A stretch of 64,000 nucleotides of DNA from Symbiodinium kawagutii (taxonomy: Eukaryota; Sar; Dinophyceae; Suessiales; Symbiodiniaceae), in contig VSDK01022210.1 of assembly GCA_009767595.1 (NCBI GenBank), forward strand, positions 66,976 through 130,975, given 5' to 3'. A program made the translations under genes and the position numbers. Positions 63,440 through 64,000 of the stretch are shown here, piece after piece (within the stretch, counting starts at the first letter, position 1; every line of letters begins with the position of its first letter). The notes beneath the pieces were generated by a model. It was given only the letters and a program-made list of their open reading frames with translations, searched no databases and had not been told where the DNA came from.

Positions 63440-64000
63440 CCACCATCATTAGCCATGATCACTAGCCTTTGTTACTAACCAACATCAACCATAATCTAGC
63501 ATCATTAAGCCTGACTAACCATTCATTACCCGTGCCTTACCATCAATAGCCATCGTAAACCATTTTTATTCACCACTGATCATACACGATTACCCTGATT
63601 CGTCATCATTAGTCATCAACCACCCATCACTTGCCATCACCAAATTGCTCATAAACCCACATTGCAAGCTAGGTTCAAACCACCATAGCCATATCAAACT
63701 AACCATGGTTAACCAAACTAACCATGGCTGATAACCTGGCTATTAGGCCAACCTTAGATTCATGGTCACTAATGTTGACCCAGGATTAATAAACCCCTGG
63801 TTGATGATCATAAGGGGTATCCCCCAAGTTCGCCTTGGTTTCCCATTAGAATGGTAACCCTCCCAATTAATAAACCCAGGGGCTTATTAATCCATTACTA
63901 TCCGTTATAAGCCCAAAATTGACCATGAACCATGGTTTTAAACCTATTATTATTATTATTATCTATTCCCTACTCATTAGTATTGTTGGTGATTTATTAG
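63440..64000. other. CCA-rich low-complexity DNA to the window end
   Basis: Plus-strand CCATCATTAACC words, a small ATT run (63948-63962) and an imperfect palindromic area with AACCCCTGGTTG and AAACCCAGGGGC (about 63792 and 63876). No gene. Confidence 0.5.

Overview
This is nuclear DNA of a eukaryote, most likely a dinoflagellate. Four things point that way: (1) a minus-strand sequence TTTTGGCTCAAG at 5742-5753, identical to the last 12 nt of the dinoflagellate trans-spliced leader, lying just upstream of a long single-exon reading frame; (2) TTTAGGG-type (Arabidopsis-type) telomeric repeats inside the window (26381-26480, and a degenerate array at 61840-62990); (3) a LINE reverse-transcriptase remnant with EQGDPLAPALYALGQH and YLDD motifs (38308-39330), the form I know from dinoflagellate LINEs; (4) very short exon-like islands separated by small inverted-repeat elements that behave as introns. 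Long TTG/CAA tracts would fit a Polarella-like genome, but the sequence does not prove genus. There are no bacterial operons, rRNAs, tRNAs or CRISPR arrays. Two runs of N (13394-13404, 51601-51637) mark assembly gaps.

Most of the window is low-complexity DNA built from two complementary words, roughly ATGGTTGATGATGG and CCATCATCAACCAT. At several GC-rich islands the word switches strand. Coding sequence is sparse. The best-supported exons are 17389-17521(-), 28892-29066(-), 29979-30078(+), 33477-33607(-), 35487-35619(-), 37794-37905 with 37998-38083(+), 50336-50442 with 50567 onward(+), 56989-57227(-), and 57825-57921 with 58007-58119(+). None of their products is recognised. Many other 60-140-codon frames look protein-like, are listed with low confidence, and may be exons, pseudogenes or chance. 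In CCA-rich strands long open frames arise trivially, so those were discounted.

The most interesting content is a set of three or more families of 85-130 bp terminal-inverted-repeat elements (called A, B and C here). At several places they lie exactly between two exon-like segments, with GT and AG at or near their ends, and removing them restores one reading frame (37906-37997, 50443-50566, 57922-58006). They look like introners, transposable elements that create introns. The two repeat arms of family A each carry CTGG/CCAG, so one copy could in principle be spliced from either strand.

Other landmarks: a retroposed cDNA with a spliced-leader relic and a premature TAG (4914-5753); a BED-type zinc-finger remnant (about 32045-32420); a 240-bp tandem duplication (9960-10640); a 63-bp higher-order repeat of 21-bp monomers (29531-29950); neighbouring 24-bp and 40-bp minisatellites (44180-44875); a GAT microsatellite of about 380 bp (33735-34112); and a 1.8-kb structure in which two 210-bp direct repeats flank a degenerate telomere-like array (61421-63437).
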